A stretch of DNA of 64,000 nucleotides from Candidatus Avimonas caecicola (GTDB lineage: Bacteria > Bacillota > Clostridia > Oscillospirales > Acutalibacteraceae), in the NCBI GenBank assembly GCA_904419875.1, contig CAJFTG010000001.1, positions 1 through 64,000 of the forward strand. Direction: 5' to 3'. Shown here piece by piece: positions 1 through 10,502 of the stretch. Each line of letters begins with the position of its first letter. The stretch's first letter is position 1. The notes beneath the pieces are model-generated. The model was not told where the DNA came from. It saw only the letters and a list, made by a program, of their open reading frames with translations, and ran no database searches. A program made the translations under genes and the position numbers.

Positions 1-182
1 GCTCCGCCTGCTTCACCGTCGCCTATGGGGACGAGGGCTTCACCTTCACCGTGCTGGGATACGGCCACGGCGTGGGGATGAGCCAGTACGGCGCGGATTA
101 CATGGCCCGCCAGGGCTCGGACTGGGAGGAAATCCTGCACTATTATTACAAGGGCGTGGTCATCACCGAGCCGTCCGCTTAA
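1..182 (+). CDS. spoIID: SpoIID-like stage II sporulation protein D, C-terminal fragment (truncated by window start)
   Basis: Open frame from base 1 encodes ...VLGYGHGVGMSQYGADYMARQGSDWEEILHYYYKGVVITEPSA*, the conserved SpoIID/LytB C-terminal motif. Confidence 0.85.
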   Translation, partial: SACFTVAYGDEGFTFTVLGYGHGVGMSQYGADYMARQGSDWEEILHYYYKGVVITEPSA

Positions 183-274
183 CACGCAGGCGGAGCACCG
201 CCGCCGGCCCGCCGGGAACCGTGTGAAAAGGAGCAGAGATCAAGGGGGCCGCCGCACAGGGTGCGGCGGCCCCC

Positions 275-1231
275 TCAGCCGACCAGGGAACAAACCGCCG
301 CCGCCACCGGGCGGAACGAATCCAGCGAGGATAGCGGACAGGACAGCAGCCGCCCGCACACCGCCTCCAGCAGCTCCTGCCCGAAGCCGTGGAGAAACAG
401 TCCGGTCAGGCAGTCCCGCGCGAATTCCTCCGGCGGACGGGTGCCCCGGAAAAGGCGGCACAGCTCGGGGTCGAAGGCGAACAGGTCGAACAGAATCGGC
501 GGATAATCGTAGCAGCGGGGAGCCGCCACGGCGTCTGCAAAATCGATCAGGACCGGCCGCCCGTCCGGGGCGATCAGAACGTTGTCCCCGCAGACATCCC
601 CGTGGACATACGCCTCGTCCTGCGCGGGATTGTCCCGCAGCCAGGCGAGCCGTTGGGCCTGCAGGGAGGCGGGGAGCCGGGCCCAGCGGCGGTTGGCGGG
701 CGAACGGCAGGCTTCCGCCCGGCGGCGCAGAAGCGCCGCCGTTTCCCCCTCCTCCAGCGGCGGGCCGCTCAGACGGTCCAGAGACTCCCGCAGCCGGCGG
801 ACAAACGCCCGCCTTTCCCGGCCGCTCATTTGCCCGTTCTCCCGCAGCGCAGCTCCCGCCTCCCGGCCGGGCTGAAAGGCCGTGACCAGATAGGCGAAGC
901 GGTAACGGTCCCGGGCCACGCCCGCAGCCCGCGGTACAGGCGCCGCCACCCCGAGCCGGGCGGCGCGCTCCAGCCCGTACCGTTCCGCCTCAAAATCCCC
1001 CGAGGCGTCGATTCCCGACTCCGGCGGAGCGAAAATCTTGACGACCAGCTCCCCTGCCCGGCCGGCGCGGAACACCGCATTGGTCCCCGGACCGGCCGCG
1101 GTTACGGGGCCGTCCGCCGGCAGTCCCTCCTGCCGGAGTATTCCCCGCACCAGTCCCTCGAACGCCGGAAGGGAGCGGAAAAGGCGGCGCCAGGATTCCC
1201 AGCCGTCCAGACGCGCCCGAAAAAGCGCCAT
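275..1231 (-). CDS. Aminoglycoside phosphotransferase (APH)/choline kinase-fold small-molecule kinase
   Basis: 318 aa from ATG at 1231; motifs AYVHGDVCGDNVLIAPDGRPVLIDFADA (HGDxxxxN ... DF/D) typical of the APH family; starts 5 nt after folE. Confidence 0.75.
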   Translation of the reverse strand: MALFRARLDGWESWRRLFRSLPAFEGLVRGILRQEGLPADGPVTAAGPGTNAVFRAGRAGELVVKIFAPPESGIDASGDFEAERYGLERAARLGVAAPVPRAAGVARDRYRFAYLVTAFQPGREAGAALRENGQMSGRERRAFVRRLRESLDRLSGPPLEEGETAALLRRRAEACRSPANRRWARLPASLQAQRLAWLRDNPAQDEAYVHGDVCGDNVLIAPDGRPVLIDFADAVAAPRCYDYPPILFDLFAFDPELCRLFRGTRPPEEFARDCLTGLFLHGFGQELLEAVCGRLLSCPLSSLDSFRPVAAAVCSLVG

Positions 1232-1236
1232 CCGCT

Positions 1237-1797
1237 TTATCTCCCCGTCAGCAGCGACAGGGTTTCGGTCCGGCTGCGGGCGTCCGCTTTCATCCGGCCG
1301 CGCAGGGCGGAGGTCTGGGTGCGGGAACCCGCCGCCCGGGCCCCCCGCATGGTCATGCACAGGTGCTCCGCCTCGATAATCACCGCCACTCCCTGCGGGC
1401 GGAGTTCCTCCTCCAGAAAATCCGCCAGCTGGGCGGTCAGCCTCTCCTGCAGCTGCGGGCGGCGCGCAAAAGCGTTGACAATCCGCGCCAGCTTGGACAA
1501 GCCGATCACCCGGCCGTCCCGCGGGATATACGCAATATGGGCCACCCCGATAAAGGGAACCAGATGATGCTCGCACATCGAATACAGCGGGATGTCCCGC
1601 ACCGTGACCATCTCGTCGTGCCGGGTTTCATTGAACAGCTTCAGATGCCTGCGCGGGTCTTCCTCCAGCCCGGCGAAAATCTCCTCGTACATGTTCGCCA
1701 CCCGGCGGGGCGTTTCCACCAGCCCCTCGCGATCCGGGTCCTCTCCGATCGCTATCAGGATCTCCCGCACGGCGGCTTCAATCCTCTTCTTATCCAT
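1237..1797 (-). CDS. folE: GTP cyclohydrolase I
   Basis: 186 aa; [63 protein letters not shown] are FolE signatures. Confidence 0.95.
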   Translation of the reverse strand: MDKKRIEAAVREILIAIGEDPDREGLVETPRRVANMYEEIFAGLEEDPRRHLKLFNETRHDEMVTVRDIPLYSMCEHHLVPFIGVAHIAYIPRDGRVIGLSKLARIVNAFARRPQLQERLTAQLADFLEEELRPQGVAVIIEAEHLCMTMRGARAAGSRTQTSALRGRMKADARSRTETLSLLTGR

Positions 1798-2119
1798 CCT
1801 TACCCGATCACCCTTTCCGGCTCCCGCCGAAGGAAGACCCGCGCGGCCGCACGGCCTGTCCGCCAGCGACGCGTCCTTCCGATATGGTTTGTATTATAAT
1901 CCCCGGCCGGCGCGCCGTCAAGCCGCAGGGGCGGGCAGTACCCCTCCCGCCTCTTTCCGTCCCTTCTCAACCCTTTTCAACCCTTCCCATCCCCTTCCTA
2001 TACCAGACCGCTCCCCTTCTTTCAGCACTCAGCTGTGCACTCCCGGAAAATGCACGGGGGATTTCGGCAATTGTGCATAGTTTTCCGCCATCTTCCTGCA
2101 AAAAAACGGATTTTCATAC

Positions 2120-2149
2120 TTGACAGACCCATTGCTCAGGAGATACAAT
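2120..2149 (+). promoter_or_regulatory. Sigma-A type promoter upstream of rny
   Basis: TTGACA (2120-2125), 18-nt spacer, TACAAT (2144-2149). Confidence 0.65.
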
Positions 2150-2385
2150 ATGTGTTAAGGTTTTTGTCCCGCCGCCGCGGTTTCCGCGTTCGGTGCGAAC
2201 GGGCGTCAAGCTCCCGTTCCCGCCGCTGCGGGGCCGGAGGGCAGCGGCAGGTGGCGCTGCCGCGGACGAAACCGTTCGGGAATTCCAGCCCGAGAAATTG
2301 ACCGGGGGAGTCCCCCTCTTTTATACCAAATAAAGGAGAAAAAGACTTTGAAGAAAACGAACAGCAAGGAGGTGCAGCATTCAAC

Positions 2386-3954
2386 GTGACCGAGATCGTA
2401 ATACACATTCTGTTCTGCGTAGCGGGCCTGATCGTCGGCGGCCTGATCGCCGGCTTCGTGGCCTTTAAAGCGGGTATAACTCATAGAATGAAGACGGCGG
2501 AGGCCACCATCGGGTCGGCCGAGGCGGAAGCCGAACGAATCAAGAGCAATGCCAAAAGCGCAGCGGAATCCACCAAAAAGGACATCCTGCTGGAAGCCAA
2601 CAAGGAGGTTCAGCGGCAGCGCGCCGAAACCGAACGCGAGCTCAAGGAGCGCCGTTCCGACGTACAGCGCCAGGAGCGCCGTGTCCAGCAGAAGGAGGAG
2701 ACCCTCGACCGGAAAATCGAAAACTGCGAGAAGAAGGAAGAGGCGATCGCCGCCAAGCAGAAAAAGATCGACGCCACCCTGGAGGATGTGGAGAACATCA
2801 AGAAAGGCCAGTTCGAAATGCTGGAGCGGATTTCCGGCTTCACGGCCGAACAGGCGAAGGAGCACCTGCTCGGCAATCTGGAAAGCGAGCTGACCCATGA
2901 AAAGGCGCTGAAGATCAGCGAAATCGAGACCCAGCTGAAGGAGGAGGCGGACCAGCGCGCCCGCGACCTGATCTCCCACGCGATTCAGCGCTGCGCGGCC
3001 GACCAGGTGACGGAAACCACCGTTTCGGCCGTCCCGCTGCCCAACGACGAGATGAAGGGCCGCATCATCGGCCGCGAAGGCCGGAACATACGGGCGATCG
3101 AGACCCTCACCGGCGTGGATCTCATCATCGACGACACGCCCGAGGCGATCACCCTTTCCGGTTTTGATCCGGTGCGCCGTGAAATTGCCCGTATCGCGCT
3201 GGAGCGCCTGATCTCGGACGGGCGGATTCATCCGGCCCGGATCGAGGAAATGGTGGAAAAGGCTCGCCGCGAGGTGGAGGCCACCATCAAGCAGGAGGGA
3301 GAGCGCGCCGTGCTCGAAACCGGCCTGCACGGCATCCACCCCGAAATCATGCGGCTGCTCGGCCGGCTGCGTTACCGCACCAGCTACGGGCAGAACGTCC
3401 TCAACCATTCGATGGAGGTGGCCTTCCTCTCCGGCATGATGGCCAGCGAGCTGGGCATCGATCCGGTGATCGCCCGCCGCGCCGGCCTTCTGCACGACAT
3501 CGGCAAGGCCGTCGACCACGAAATTGAGGGTTCCCACGTGGAAATCGGCGTGGATATCGCCCGCAAGTACAAGGAAAGTGAAGCGGTGATTCACGCCATC
3601 CAGGCCCACCACGGCGACGTGGAGGCCAAAACCGTGGTCGCCTGTCTGGTTCAGGCGGCGGACGCCATCTCCGCCGCGCGCCCGGGCGCCCGGCGTGAAA
3701 ACCTGGAGAACTACATCAAGCGTCTGGAAAAGCTTGAAGAGATCGCCAACGAGTTCCCCGGTGTGGAACGCTCCTTTGCCATTCAGGCTGGGCGGGAGGT
3801 CCGCATTATCGTGCGTCCCGAAACGGTCAGCGACGATCAGATGGTCCTGCTTGCCCGGGAGATCGCCAAGAAAATCGAGGCCAACCTCGATTATCCCGGC
3901 CAGATCAAGGTCAACCTGATCCGCGAAAACCGCGCCGTCGATTACGCGAAATAA
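2386..3954 (+). CDS. rny: Ribonuclease Y
   Basis: 522 aa; N-terminal TM, coiled coil, KH domain ([31 protein letters not shown]) and HD domain ([13 protein letters not shown]). Confidence 0.95.
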   Translation: MTEIVIHILFCVAGLIVGGLIAGFVAFKAGITHRMKTAEATIGSAEAEAERIKSNAKSAAESTKKDILLEANKEVQRQRAETERELKERRSDVQRQERRVQQKEETLDRKIENCEKKEEAIAAKQKKIDATLEDVENIKKGQFEMLERISGFTAEQAKEHLLGNLESELTHEKALKISEIETQLKEEADQRARDLISHAIQRCAADQVTETTVSAVPLPNDEMKGRIIGREGRNIRAIETLTGVDLIIDDTPEAITLSGFDPVRREIARIALERLISDGRIHPARIEEMVEKARREVEATIKQEGERAVLETGLHGIHPEIMRLLGRLRYRTSYGQNVLNHSMEVAFLSGMMASELGIDPVIARRAGLLHDIGKAVDHEIEGSHVEIGVDIARKYKESEAVIHAIQAHHGDVEAKTVVACLVQAADAISAARPGARRENLENYIKRLEKLEEIANEFPGVERSFAIQAGREVRIIVRPETVSDDQMVLLAREIAKKIEANLDYPGQIKVNLIRENRAVDYAK

Positions 3955-3978
3955 GCGGCCTGTCTTCTTTTAGGAAAA

Positions 3979-4013
3979 AAGGGTCCGGAACGAACTGTTC
4001 CGGGCCCTTTTCC
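3979..4013. terminator. Rho-independent terminator after rny
   Basis: GGGTCCGGAAC-gaact-GTTCCGGGCCC stem followed by TTTT, preceded by an A tract. Confidence 0.7.
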
Positions 4014-4327
4014 GCGTTCGGGAGGCGCCTTCCCCTGCCCGCCGGATAAGCCGGTGGCCGCCGCCCCGGTCCCGGCCGGCCTTGCTCCTGCCGCATGCAT
4101 AAACCCCGGCGAAACGTCCCATGCTATCGGCGGAAGCCCCCGCCCTGGCGGCCCTGTGCAAAGGCTGCCGGAACCGCGGAATCTCCCGCCTTTTCAAAAC
4201 CGGCATTGATTTTCCAGAAATTTATGGTATGATATAAATTGTATGGCGACTGACTGCCATTCAATGAAGGCGAGGGTTTCCGTCTCACACACCGTACCGG
4301 AGCCGATGAACAGTGAGGAGGAAACCG

Positions 4328-5098
4328 GTGAAAATTCTTTGTGTCGGAGACGTGGTCGGCAGCGCCGGCTGCGCTCATCTGCGAAAAACGCTCCCCGGCA
4401 TCAAGCGCCTGTACGGCGTGGACGTCTGTATTGTCAACGGGGAAAACGCGGCGGACGGCAACGGCATGACGCCTGCGGCGGCCGAGCATATCCTCGACAG
4501 CGGCGCGGATGTGATCACCGGCGGCAACCATACCTTCCGCCGGCGGGAGCTCTACGATGTGCTGGATAAAAACCCTGCCCTTCTGCGCCCGGCCAATTAC
4601 CCCCCTTCCGCCCCCGGCCGCGGCTTGTGCATGGTAGACCGCGGCCGCTATCAGGTCGCCGTTATCAACCTGATCGGCGTGGTATACATGGAACCGCTCG
4701 CCTGTCCCTTCGATACGCTGGACCGCCTCCTCCGGGAGGCCGGGAATCCCCGTTTCTGCGTGGTGGACTTCCACGCGGAGGCGACGGCGGAGAAAAAAGC
4801 CCTCGCCTATTACGCCGACGGGCGGATTTCCGCCCTGGTCGGCACCCACACCCATGTACAGACGGCGGACGAACAAATCCTTCCCCAAGGCACCGGCTTC
4901 CTGACCGACGTGGGAATGACCGGCCCCCTGCACTCGGTGCTGGGCGTCAAACCGGAGCAATCAATCGCCAAAATGCACGGCAAGCTCCCCGTGCGTTTCA
5001 GCACAGCGGAAGGCCCCTGCCGGATGGACGCCGTGCTGCTGACGCTGGACGACGCCAGCGGGAAAGCCGTCGCCGTTGAGCGCGTTAACGTGCAGTAA
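4328..5098 (+). CDS. YmdB-family metallophosphoesterase (TIGR00282-like)
   Basis: KILCVGDVVGSAGCAHLRKTLPGIK..., VNGENAADGNGMT, GGNHTFRRRE, VVDFHAEATAEK, GTHTHVQTADEQILPQGTGFLTDVGMTGP; located after rny as is common in Firmicutes. Confidence 0.9.
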   Translation: MKILCVGDVVGSAGCAHLRKTLPGIKRLYGVDVCIVNGENAADGNGMTPAAAEHILDSGADVITGGNHTFRRRELYDVLDKNPALLRPANYPPSAPGRGLCMVDRGRYQVAVINLIGVVYMEPLACPFDTLDRLLREAGNPRFCVVDFHAEATAEKKALAYYADGRISALVGTHTHVQTADEQILPQGTGFLTDVGMTGPLHSVLGVKPEQSIAKMHGKLPVRFSTAEGPCRMDAVLLTLDDASGKAVAVERVNVQ

Positions 5099-5253
5099 TC
5101 CGCAGCGGCCGCATCGTAACCCACGGCGGCGGTCAATCGGATAAGTTCCCGGGAGCTTTCAAGGCGCGGCATTCCCGTTTTGGCAGCGGTCCGGCGGACG
5201 CGGCCGGCATGGCCTTCCCGCTGCGGGTGGGCGTACCGGCGTAAAGCCGGGCA

Positions 5254-6849
5254 ATGTTCCCTCTTTATTTTGACAGGCTAACAATCTTTGCGTGCGGAAG
5301 GAGAATCGCTTTGCTCCCCTGGAACCGTTGGAAACGCTGGGCCGCCCTGGCCGGAGCGATGGCGCTCCTCGCGTCCCTGGCGGGATGTTCCACCCTGCCC
5401 AAAAGCTATTACGAAAATTCTTCGGAGGAATCCTCCGAACCGGCCGAAAGCAGCGGGCCCTCCGTCGAGGAACCGGCGCAAAGGGCGCTCACCCTGTGCT
5501 ACAGCAGCGGCGACACGCTCAATCCCTTCACCGCCGCCACCCGCAGCAATCTGTCGCTGGCCTCGCTGCTCTATCAGGGACTCACGGCGCTGGACGACGG
5601 CTGGGTCCCCCAGCCCTCCCTGGCCTCCTCGGTCAGCGTGTCCGCCGGGTCGGTGACGGCCGTGCTGCGGGAAGACGCGGTTTTCTCCGACGGCTCCCCG
5701 GTCACCGCGGCGGATGCAGCCGCCTCCTACCGGGCGGCGAAATCGTCCTCCAATTACGCGGCGCTGCTGGAAAACGTGACCGGCGTTTCGGCGGACAAAG
5801 ACGGCCGCACGCTGACCTTTTCCCTGTCCTCCCCCGATCCCAACGCGGCCGCCTGCCTCTCTTTTCCCGTAATCAAGGAGGGGACGGAGAGCAATCCGGT
5901 CGGCAGCGGCCCTTATGTGTTCACCAAAGAGGGTTCGGCGGCGCTGACCGCCAACCCGCACTATTCCGGGCCGCTCGCCAATGAAACCATCCAGCTCAAG
6001 GACTATCCGGAGGGGGACACCACCATCCGCGCGCTGGAAAGCGGGACCATCAGCTTTTACTTTGACGACCTCTCCAGCGGGGATATCCCCCGCACCTCCA
6101 GCGCCAACATCAGCGTCCCCCTGAATTCGCTGGTTTTCCTCGGCGTGAACAGCCGGAGGGCCCCGCTCTCGGACGCTGCGGTGCGGCAGGCGGTCTCGGC
6201 GGCGGTCAGCCGTTCCGAACTGGCCGCCAATGCCTTCGCCGGCCGGGCGCAGCCCGCCGTCTCCCCTTTCAGCGCCCAATGGGAGCCGGCTGTCGAATTA
6301 ACGGGATTTGACGCAAACGAAAATATTGCGGTAGCGGTTGCACAATTGGAACAAGCAGGTTATAATAATACGGATGAAGATTCCTCTAATGGAAAATCGC
6401 TTTCCCTGGAGCTGCTCGTCAGCGACTCAAATAGTTTCCGCACCGCGGCGGCGGAGCTGCTGGTTCAGCAGCTTTCCAAGGCGGGGATCACGGTCGAGGT
6501 TGCCGCCGTACCCTTTGCAGAATATGAGGAGCGTTTGGCGGACGGGGAGTTTGACCTGTATCTGGGGGAAATCCGCCTTTCGGCCCATATGAGCCTTCGG
6601 CCTCTGTTCTCCTCCGGCGGCGCGGCCTCGTACGGCGTGAACACCGGCGGAGCCGCCGCCGCGGCCTATACGGAATACAGGAACGGGCAAAAGACGCTGG
6701 CGGAATTTGTCCAGGCGTTCGCGGACGATCTGCCGTATATCCCCCTGTGCTGGCGGGACGGGCTGGCGGCCTACGACCGCTCCCTGTCCGGCGTGACCCC
6801 CACGGCGTTCGACAGCTATTACGGGATCGGGAGCTGGAGCTTTTCTTAA
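5254..6849 (+). CDS. Peptide/nickel-type ABC transporter substrate-binding lipoprotein (SBP_bac_5)
   Basis: Lipobox LASLAGCS; SBP_bac_5-like body (TLNPFTAATRSNLSLASLLYQGLTALDDG..., VFSDGSPVTAADAAASYRAA). Confidence 0.85.
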   Translation: MFPLYFDRLTIFACGRRIALLPWNRWKRWAALAGAMALLASLAGCSTLPKSYYENSSEESSEPAESSGPSVEEPAQRALTLCYSSGDTLNPFTAATRSNLSLASLLYQGLTALDDGWVPQPSLASSVSVSAGSVTAVLREDAVFSDGSPVTAADAAASYRAAKSSSNYAALLENVTGVSADKDGRTLTFSLSSPDPNAAACLSFPVIKEGTESNPVGSGPYVFTKEGSAALTANPHYSGPLANETIQLKDYPEGDTTIRALESGTISFYFDDLSSGDIPRTSSANISVPLNSLVFLGVNSRRAPLSDAAVRQAVSAAVSRSELAANAFAGRAQPAVSPFSAQWEPAVELTGFDANENIAVAVAQLEQAGYNNTDEDSSNGKSLSLELLVSDSNSFRTAAAELLVQQLSKAGITVEVAAVPFAEYEERLADGEFDLYLGEIRLSAHMSLRPLFSSGGAASYGVNTGGAAAAAYTEYRNGQKTLAEFVQAFADDLPYIPLCWRDGLAAYDRSLSGVTPTAFDSYYGIGSWSFS

Positions 6850-6917
6850 AATCCACCGCCTTTCCGCCGGCGGGTTCCGCCGGCGGAAAAGAGCATCGGA
6901 AAGGCAGGTTACTGAAT

Positions 6918-7271
6918 ATGATTCGATTGGAAAACCATCTGGGCGCCATTGAGATTTCGCAGGAATATTTCGCGTATCTCGTGGGGAACGCCGCTTCCTC
7001 CTGCTACGGCGTGGCCGGCATGATGAAAAGCGGCGCAAAGCAGGGGCTGCGTTCGCTGATTTCCCGCCGCACCTATGCGGACGAGGGAGTCCGGGTGCGC
7101 GGCGAAGGCGACAAGCTGATTATCGACCTGCATATTTCGGTGATTTACGGGATGAATATATCCGCCATTGCCAAAAGCATTGTCAACAAGGTGCGCTATA
7201 CCGTCGAGGAAGCCACCGGCCTTCAGGTTAAAAAAGTCAATGTTTTTGTGGACGGGATGAAGTCCGAATAA
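6918..7271 (+). CDS. Asp23/Gls24 family envelope stress protein
   Basis: MIRLENHLGAIEISQEYFAYLVGNAASSCYGVAGM...VRGEGDKLIIDLHISVIYGMNISAIAKSIVNKVRYTVEEATGLQVKKVNVFVDGM. Confidence 0.92.
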   Translation: MIRLENHLGAIEISQEYFAYLVGNAASSCYGVAGMMKSGAKQGLRSLISRRTYADEGVRVRGEGDKLIIDLHISVIYGMNISAIAKSIVNKVRYTVEEATGLQVKKVNVFVDGMKSE

Positions 7272-7325
7272 ATCGGTGCGGCCTGACCGGCGGCGCCGTG
7301 CCGCGGTGGAGCACCTGCTAAGGGA

Positions 7326-9002
7326 GTGCTTAAGTTGATTCAAGGTAAAACTCTGCGCGACGCGATGATTTCCGCGTCCAATTGTCTCGCCAAGGCGAAG
7401 CATTCGGTGGATGAGCTGAATATTTTCCCGGTTCCCGACGGGGACACCGGCACGAATATGTCCATGACCCTTTCCGCCGCCGCGCGGGAGCTGTCCCGCC
7501 TGAGCGACCCGACCGTCACCGAGACCGCGGACGTCGCCTCCGCCGCCCTGCTCCGCGGCGCGCGCGGGAATTCCGGCGTCATCCTGTCCCTGCTGTTCCG
7601 CGGGTTTTCCAAGGGGCTGAAAGGGAAGAAGGAAGCCGACGGCGCCGAACTGGCCGCCGCCTTCACCCTGGGCGTGGAGGCCGCGTACAAAGCGGTCATG
7701 AAACCGACGGAGGGCACCATCCTGACCGTGGCGCGGGAAGCGGCGGCCAAGGGCCGCGAGAAAGCGGAATCCGCTCCGGAGGTCTCTCCCGTGTGGGAGG
7801 CGATCTGCGCGGAAGCGGAAGCATCCCTTCAGCGCACGCCGGAGCTGCTGCCCGTGCTGAAAAAGGCGGGCGTGGTGGACGCGGGCGGACAGGGGCTGTG
7901 CATCATCCTGCGCGCCATGCAGAATATTTTTGAGGGCGGCCCCATGGAGGAAAGCGCGGAAGCCGCCTCCCCCGCCGCCGCGCCGGCCAAATCGGTCAGC
8001 GCCGCCGGATCGTTCGAAACCGAGATCACCTTTACCTACTGCACGGAATTCATCGTTGGCCGCGAAAAGGGCAACACCCGCGATCCCCTGCGGCTGCGCG
8101 CTTACCTGGAATCCATCGGCGACTGCGTGGTCGTGGTGGACGACGACGAAATTATCAAGGTCCACGTCCATACCAACGACCCCGGCAAAGCCCTGTCGGA
8201 GGGTGTAAAATACGGCCAGTTCGAAACCGTGAAGGTGGAAAACATGCGTATCCAGCACGCCAATGCCGCCTGGGTGCCGGAAGAGGCCGCCGGACCGGCG
8301 GCGCCTCAGCGGGCCGAGCCGGAAAATGAGGTGGGCTTCGTCGCCGTGGCGGCGGGCGAGGGACTGCGCACCCTGTTCACCGACCTCGGCTGCGAAAGCG
8401 TCGTTTCGGGGGGGCAGACGATGAATCCCTCCACCGACGATATCCTCAACGCCATCCAGGCCACTCCCGCCAAGGTGGTTTATGTGCTGCCCAACAATAA
8501 AAATATCATCCTGGCGGCGGAGCAGGCGGTGCCTCTGGCCGACCGGAAGGTCCATGTCCTGCAGACGCGCACTATCCCCCAGGGGATTTCCGCCATGCTG
8601 AGCTTCGACCCCGACGCGTCGGAGGAGGAAAACCTGCTTAACATGATGAAGGCGGCAGACAACGTTTCCACCGGGTCGGTCACCTTTGCGGCCAGGGACA
8701 GCGAATTCGGCGGGCAAAGCATCAAGGAAGGGGAAATCCTTGCGCTGGAAAACGGCAAAGTGGTTTTCAGCGACTCCGATGTCCACCATGCGACTGTCAA
8801 GCTGGCCAAAAGCATTATCAACACCCGGAAAATCACCGGAAAAGAGGTCAACTTTATCACCCTGATTTATGGGGAAAAGATCAGCGAGGCCGAAGCGGCG
8901 GCCGTTCGGGACGCCGTCCAGGCCAAGGCGGGCGACACCGTGGACATCACCATTGTCAACGGCGGCCAGCCGGTATACTATTACTTCCTTTCGGTGGAAT
9001 AA
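7326..9002 (+). CDS. fakA: DAK2/DegV-like fatty-acid kinase domain protein (YloV/FakA-like)
   Basis: 558 aa; NIFPVPDGDTGTNMSMTL, RGARGNSGVILSLLFRGF, DAGGQGL; follows an Asp23/Gls24 gene as is typical. Confidence 0.9.
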   Translation: MLKLIQGKTLRDAMISASNCLAKAKHSVDELNIFPVPDGDTGTNMSMTLSAAARELSRLSDPTVTETADVASAALLRGARGNSGVILSLLFRGFSKGLKGKKEADGAELAAAFTLGVEAAYKAVMKPTEGTILTVAREAAAKGREKAESAPEVSPVWEAICAEAEASLQRTPELLPVLKKAGVVDAGGQGLCIILRAMQNIFEGGPMEESAEAASPAAAPAKSVSAAGSFETEITFTYCTEFIVGREKGNTRDPLRLRAYLESIGDCVVVVDDDEIIKVHVHTNDPGKALSEGVKYGQFETVKVENMRIQHANAAWVPEEAAGPAAPQRAEPENEVGFVAVAAGEGLRTLFTDLGCESVVSGGQTMNPSTDDILNAIQATPAKVVYVLPNNKNIILAAEQAVPLADRKVHVLQTRTIPQGISAMLSFDPDASEEENLLNMMKAADNVSTGSVTFAARDSEFGGQSIKEGEILALENGKVVFSDSDVHHATVKLAKSIINTRKITGKEVNFITLIYGEKISEAEAAAVRDAVQAKAGDTVDITIVNGGQPVYYYFLSVE

Positions 9003-9018
9003 CCCTTGATGAACGAAA

Positions 9019-9048
9019 CCCGGCCCGAGAAAATCGGGCCGGGTTTTT
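9019..9048 (+). terminator. Rho-independent terminator after fakA
   Basis: CCCGGCCCGA-gaaaa-TCGGGCCGGG-TTTTT, perfect 10-bp stem. Confidence 0.9.
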
Positions 9049-9390
9049 GCGCCGGTTTTCCGGCTGACCCGCTTACAAGGAGGGCCGGCGCGCAGCCCTC
9101 CCTGTGGGCGGCCGGCCCCGCTTTCCTTTCCCCGCCCGGCATAAAGCACCGCCCCCGTCCCGGAAGCGCCGCCGGACTCCGGCGGCGCCGCTTTTTCGTC
9201 CCCCGGACGGTGTCCCCCGGGCGGGAAACGGCCCGGCGGAAGGCGGAATCCGCGGAAAACGCCGTTCATAGGCAGGGAAAGCGGGACGGTTCTCCCTGCG
9301 TCCGCCTCCGTCGTTTTCCGCGCCGCCCTGTACGGGCAAAGCGCTTCCGGCATGTCGAAGCTCGTAAGGGCATCCGCCCTCCTCTCCTGC

Positions 9391-10293
9391 TTAGTCCCCC
9401 AGCTTCATCGTTTTGGTGAAAAAAGTGGCGCTGTCGGTTTTCGGCGGGCGGAGATACCGTCCCAGGCCGAACAGGCATTCCGGGTCGCGGGTGATTGTGT
9501 TGATCCGGCTCTCACACAGCAGGGTGGCCTGAAAGCCCATCTCCCTGAGGACGGGAACCGATTCCTTGCTGAACGCGCCGAAGGGATAGGTAAAGGCGGT
9601 GGGGGTAACGCCGGTGTTCTCCGTCACCGCGTCCTGCATTTTCCCGAGGTCCCGGCGCAGCGCCTGGGTATACTGCTCCACGGTCTCGCCGCTGACCCGT
9701 TGCGCGCCCTTGCGCTTGCTGCTTTTGCCGTCGCCGTGCATGTCGTAGGAATGGTTCTGCACCTCCACCAGCCCGGAATCAATCATCTCCTTCAGCTGCG
9801 TCCAGGTGGCGTTGGAATATGTGGCGTGCAGGGTTTCCTCCTGGCTGTATTGGTCGGCGTACCGGCCGATCGGCGACAGCACCATCCTGCTCTGATATTT
9901 TTGCAGCAGCGGGTAGGCATAGACGTAATTGTTGTAATACCCGTCGTCAAAGGTGAGCATGATCGGCTTATCCGGCAGCGGGACGCCGTCCTGCACATAG
10001 TCGATCAGGTCCTGGACCACCACGGTGGTATACCCATGCTCTTTCAGATACCGCAGATCGCTTTCAAACAGGTCGGGAGAGATCACATACGTCCCCTGCT
10101 GTTTTTCCTCTTTTAAAAGGCCGTGATACATCACAATCGGCAGGGAAATCCCCCCTTCCGGCGGCGCTTCCAGGGACTGGGCCGCCGCCGACCGGCCGAT
10201 CCCCACCGCCAGGCAGATCAGACCGGACAAAAAAATCGCCGCTATGGCGCAAAGGCTCCGGCGGATCCGTATCGTCCAATACATAAGCGCCAT
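9391..10293 (-). CDS. Polysaccharide deacetylase (NodB homology), membrane-anchored
   Basis: N-terminal TM; LPIVMYHGLL, IMLTFDDGYYNNYVYAYPLLQKY, VEVQNHSYDMH, FTYPFGAFS motifs. Confidence 0.9.
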   Translation of the reverse strand: MALMYWTIRIRRSLCAIAAIFLSGLICLAVGIGRSAAAQSLEAPPEGGISLPIVMYHGLLKEEKQQGTYVISPDLFESDLRYLKEHGYTTVVVQDLIDYVQDGVPLPDKPIMLTFDDGYYNNYVYAYPLLQKYQSRMVLSPIGRYADQYSQEETLHATYSNATWTQLKEMIDSGLVEVQNHSYDMHGDGKSSKRKGAQRVSGETVEQYTQALRRDLGKMQDAVTENTGVTPTAFTYPFGAFSKESVPVLREMGFQATLLCESRINTITRDPECLFGLGRYLRPPKTDSATFFTKTMKLGD

Positions 10294-10364
10294 CCTCTCC
10301 GGGCGGGTTCGTTCCGCCCTGTTCCCATATATAGAAAACGCATTGTCCACTTATACCGTCATTC

Positions 10365-10394
10365 TTGCAGGATTTCCGCCGGACATGGTATAAT
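10365..10394 (+). promoter_or_regulatory. Promoter upstream of recG
   Basis: TTGCAG (10365-10370), 18-nt spacer, TATAAT (10389-10394). Confidence 0.6.
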
Positions 10395-10502
10395 GCTTTC
10401 AAGACATCCGCTGTGATACGCCGGGCGGCGTTTCCCGCCGCGCCGCCGCACAGCCGGCCCAGGAAGGAGGCAATCGGCTTGGCTCCCCTTTCCCCTGTCA
10501 CC

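Noticed and set aside
2206-3612. Long minus-strand ORF opposite rny
   Set aside because: Shadow ORF of a high-GC coding region; no recognisable motifs and the + strand protein is unambiguous RNase Y.
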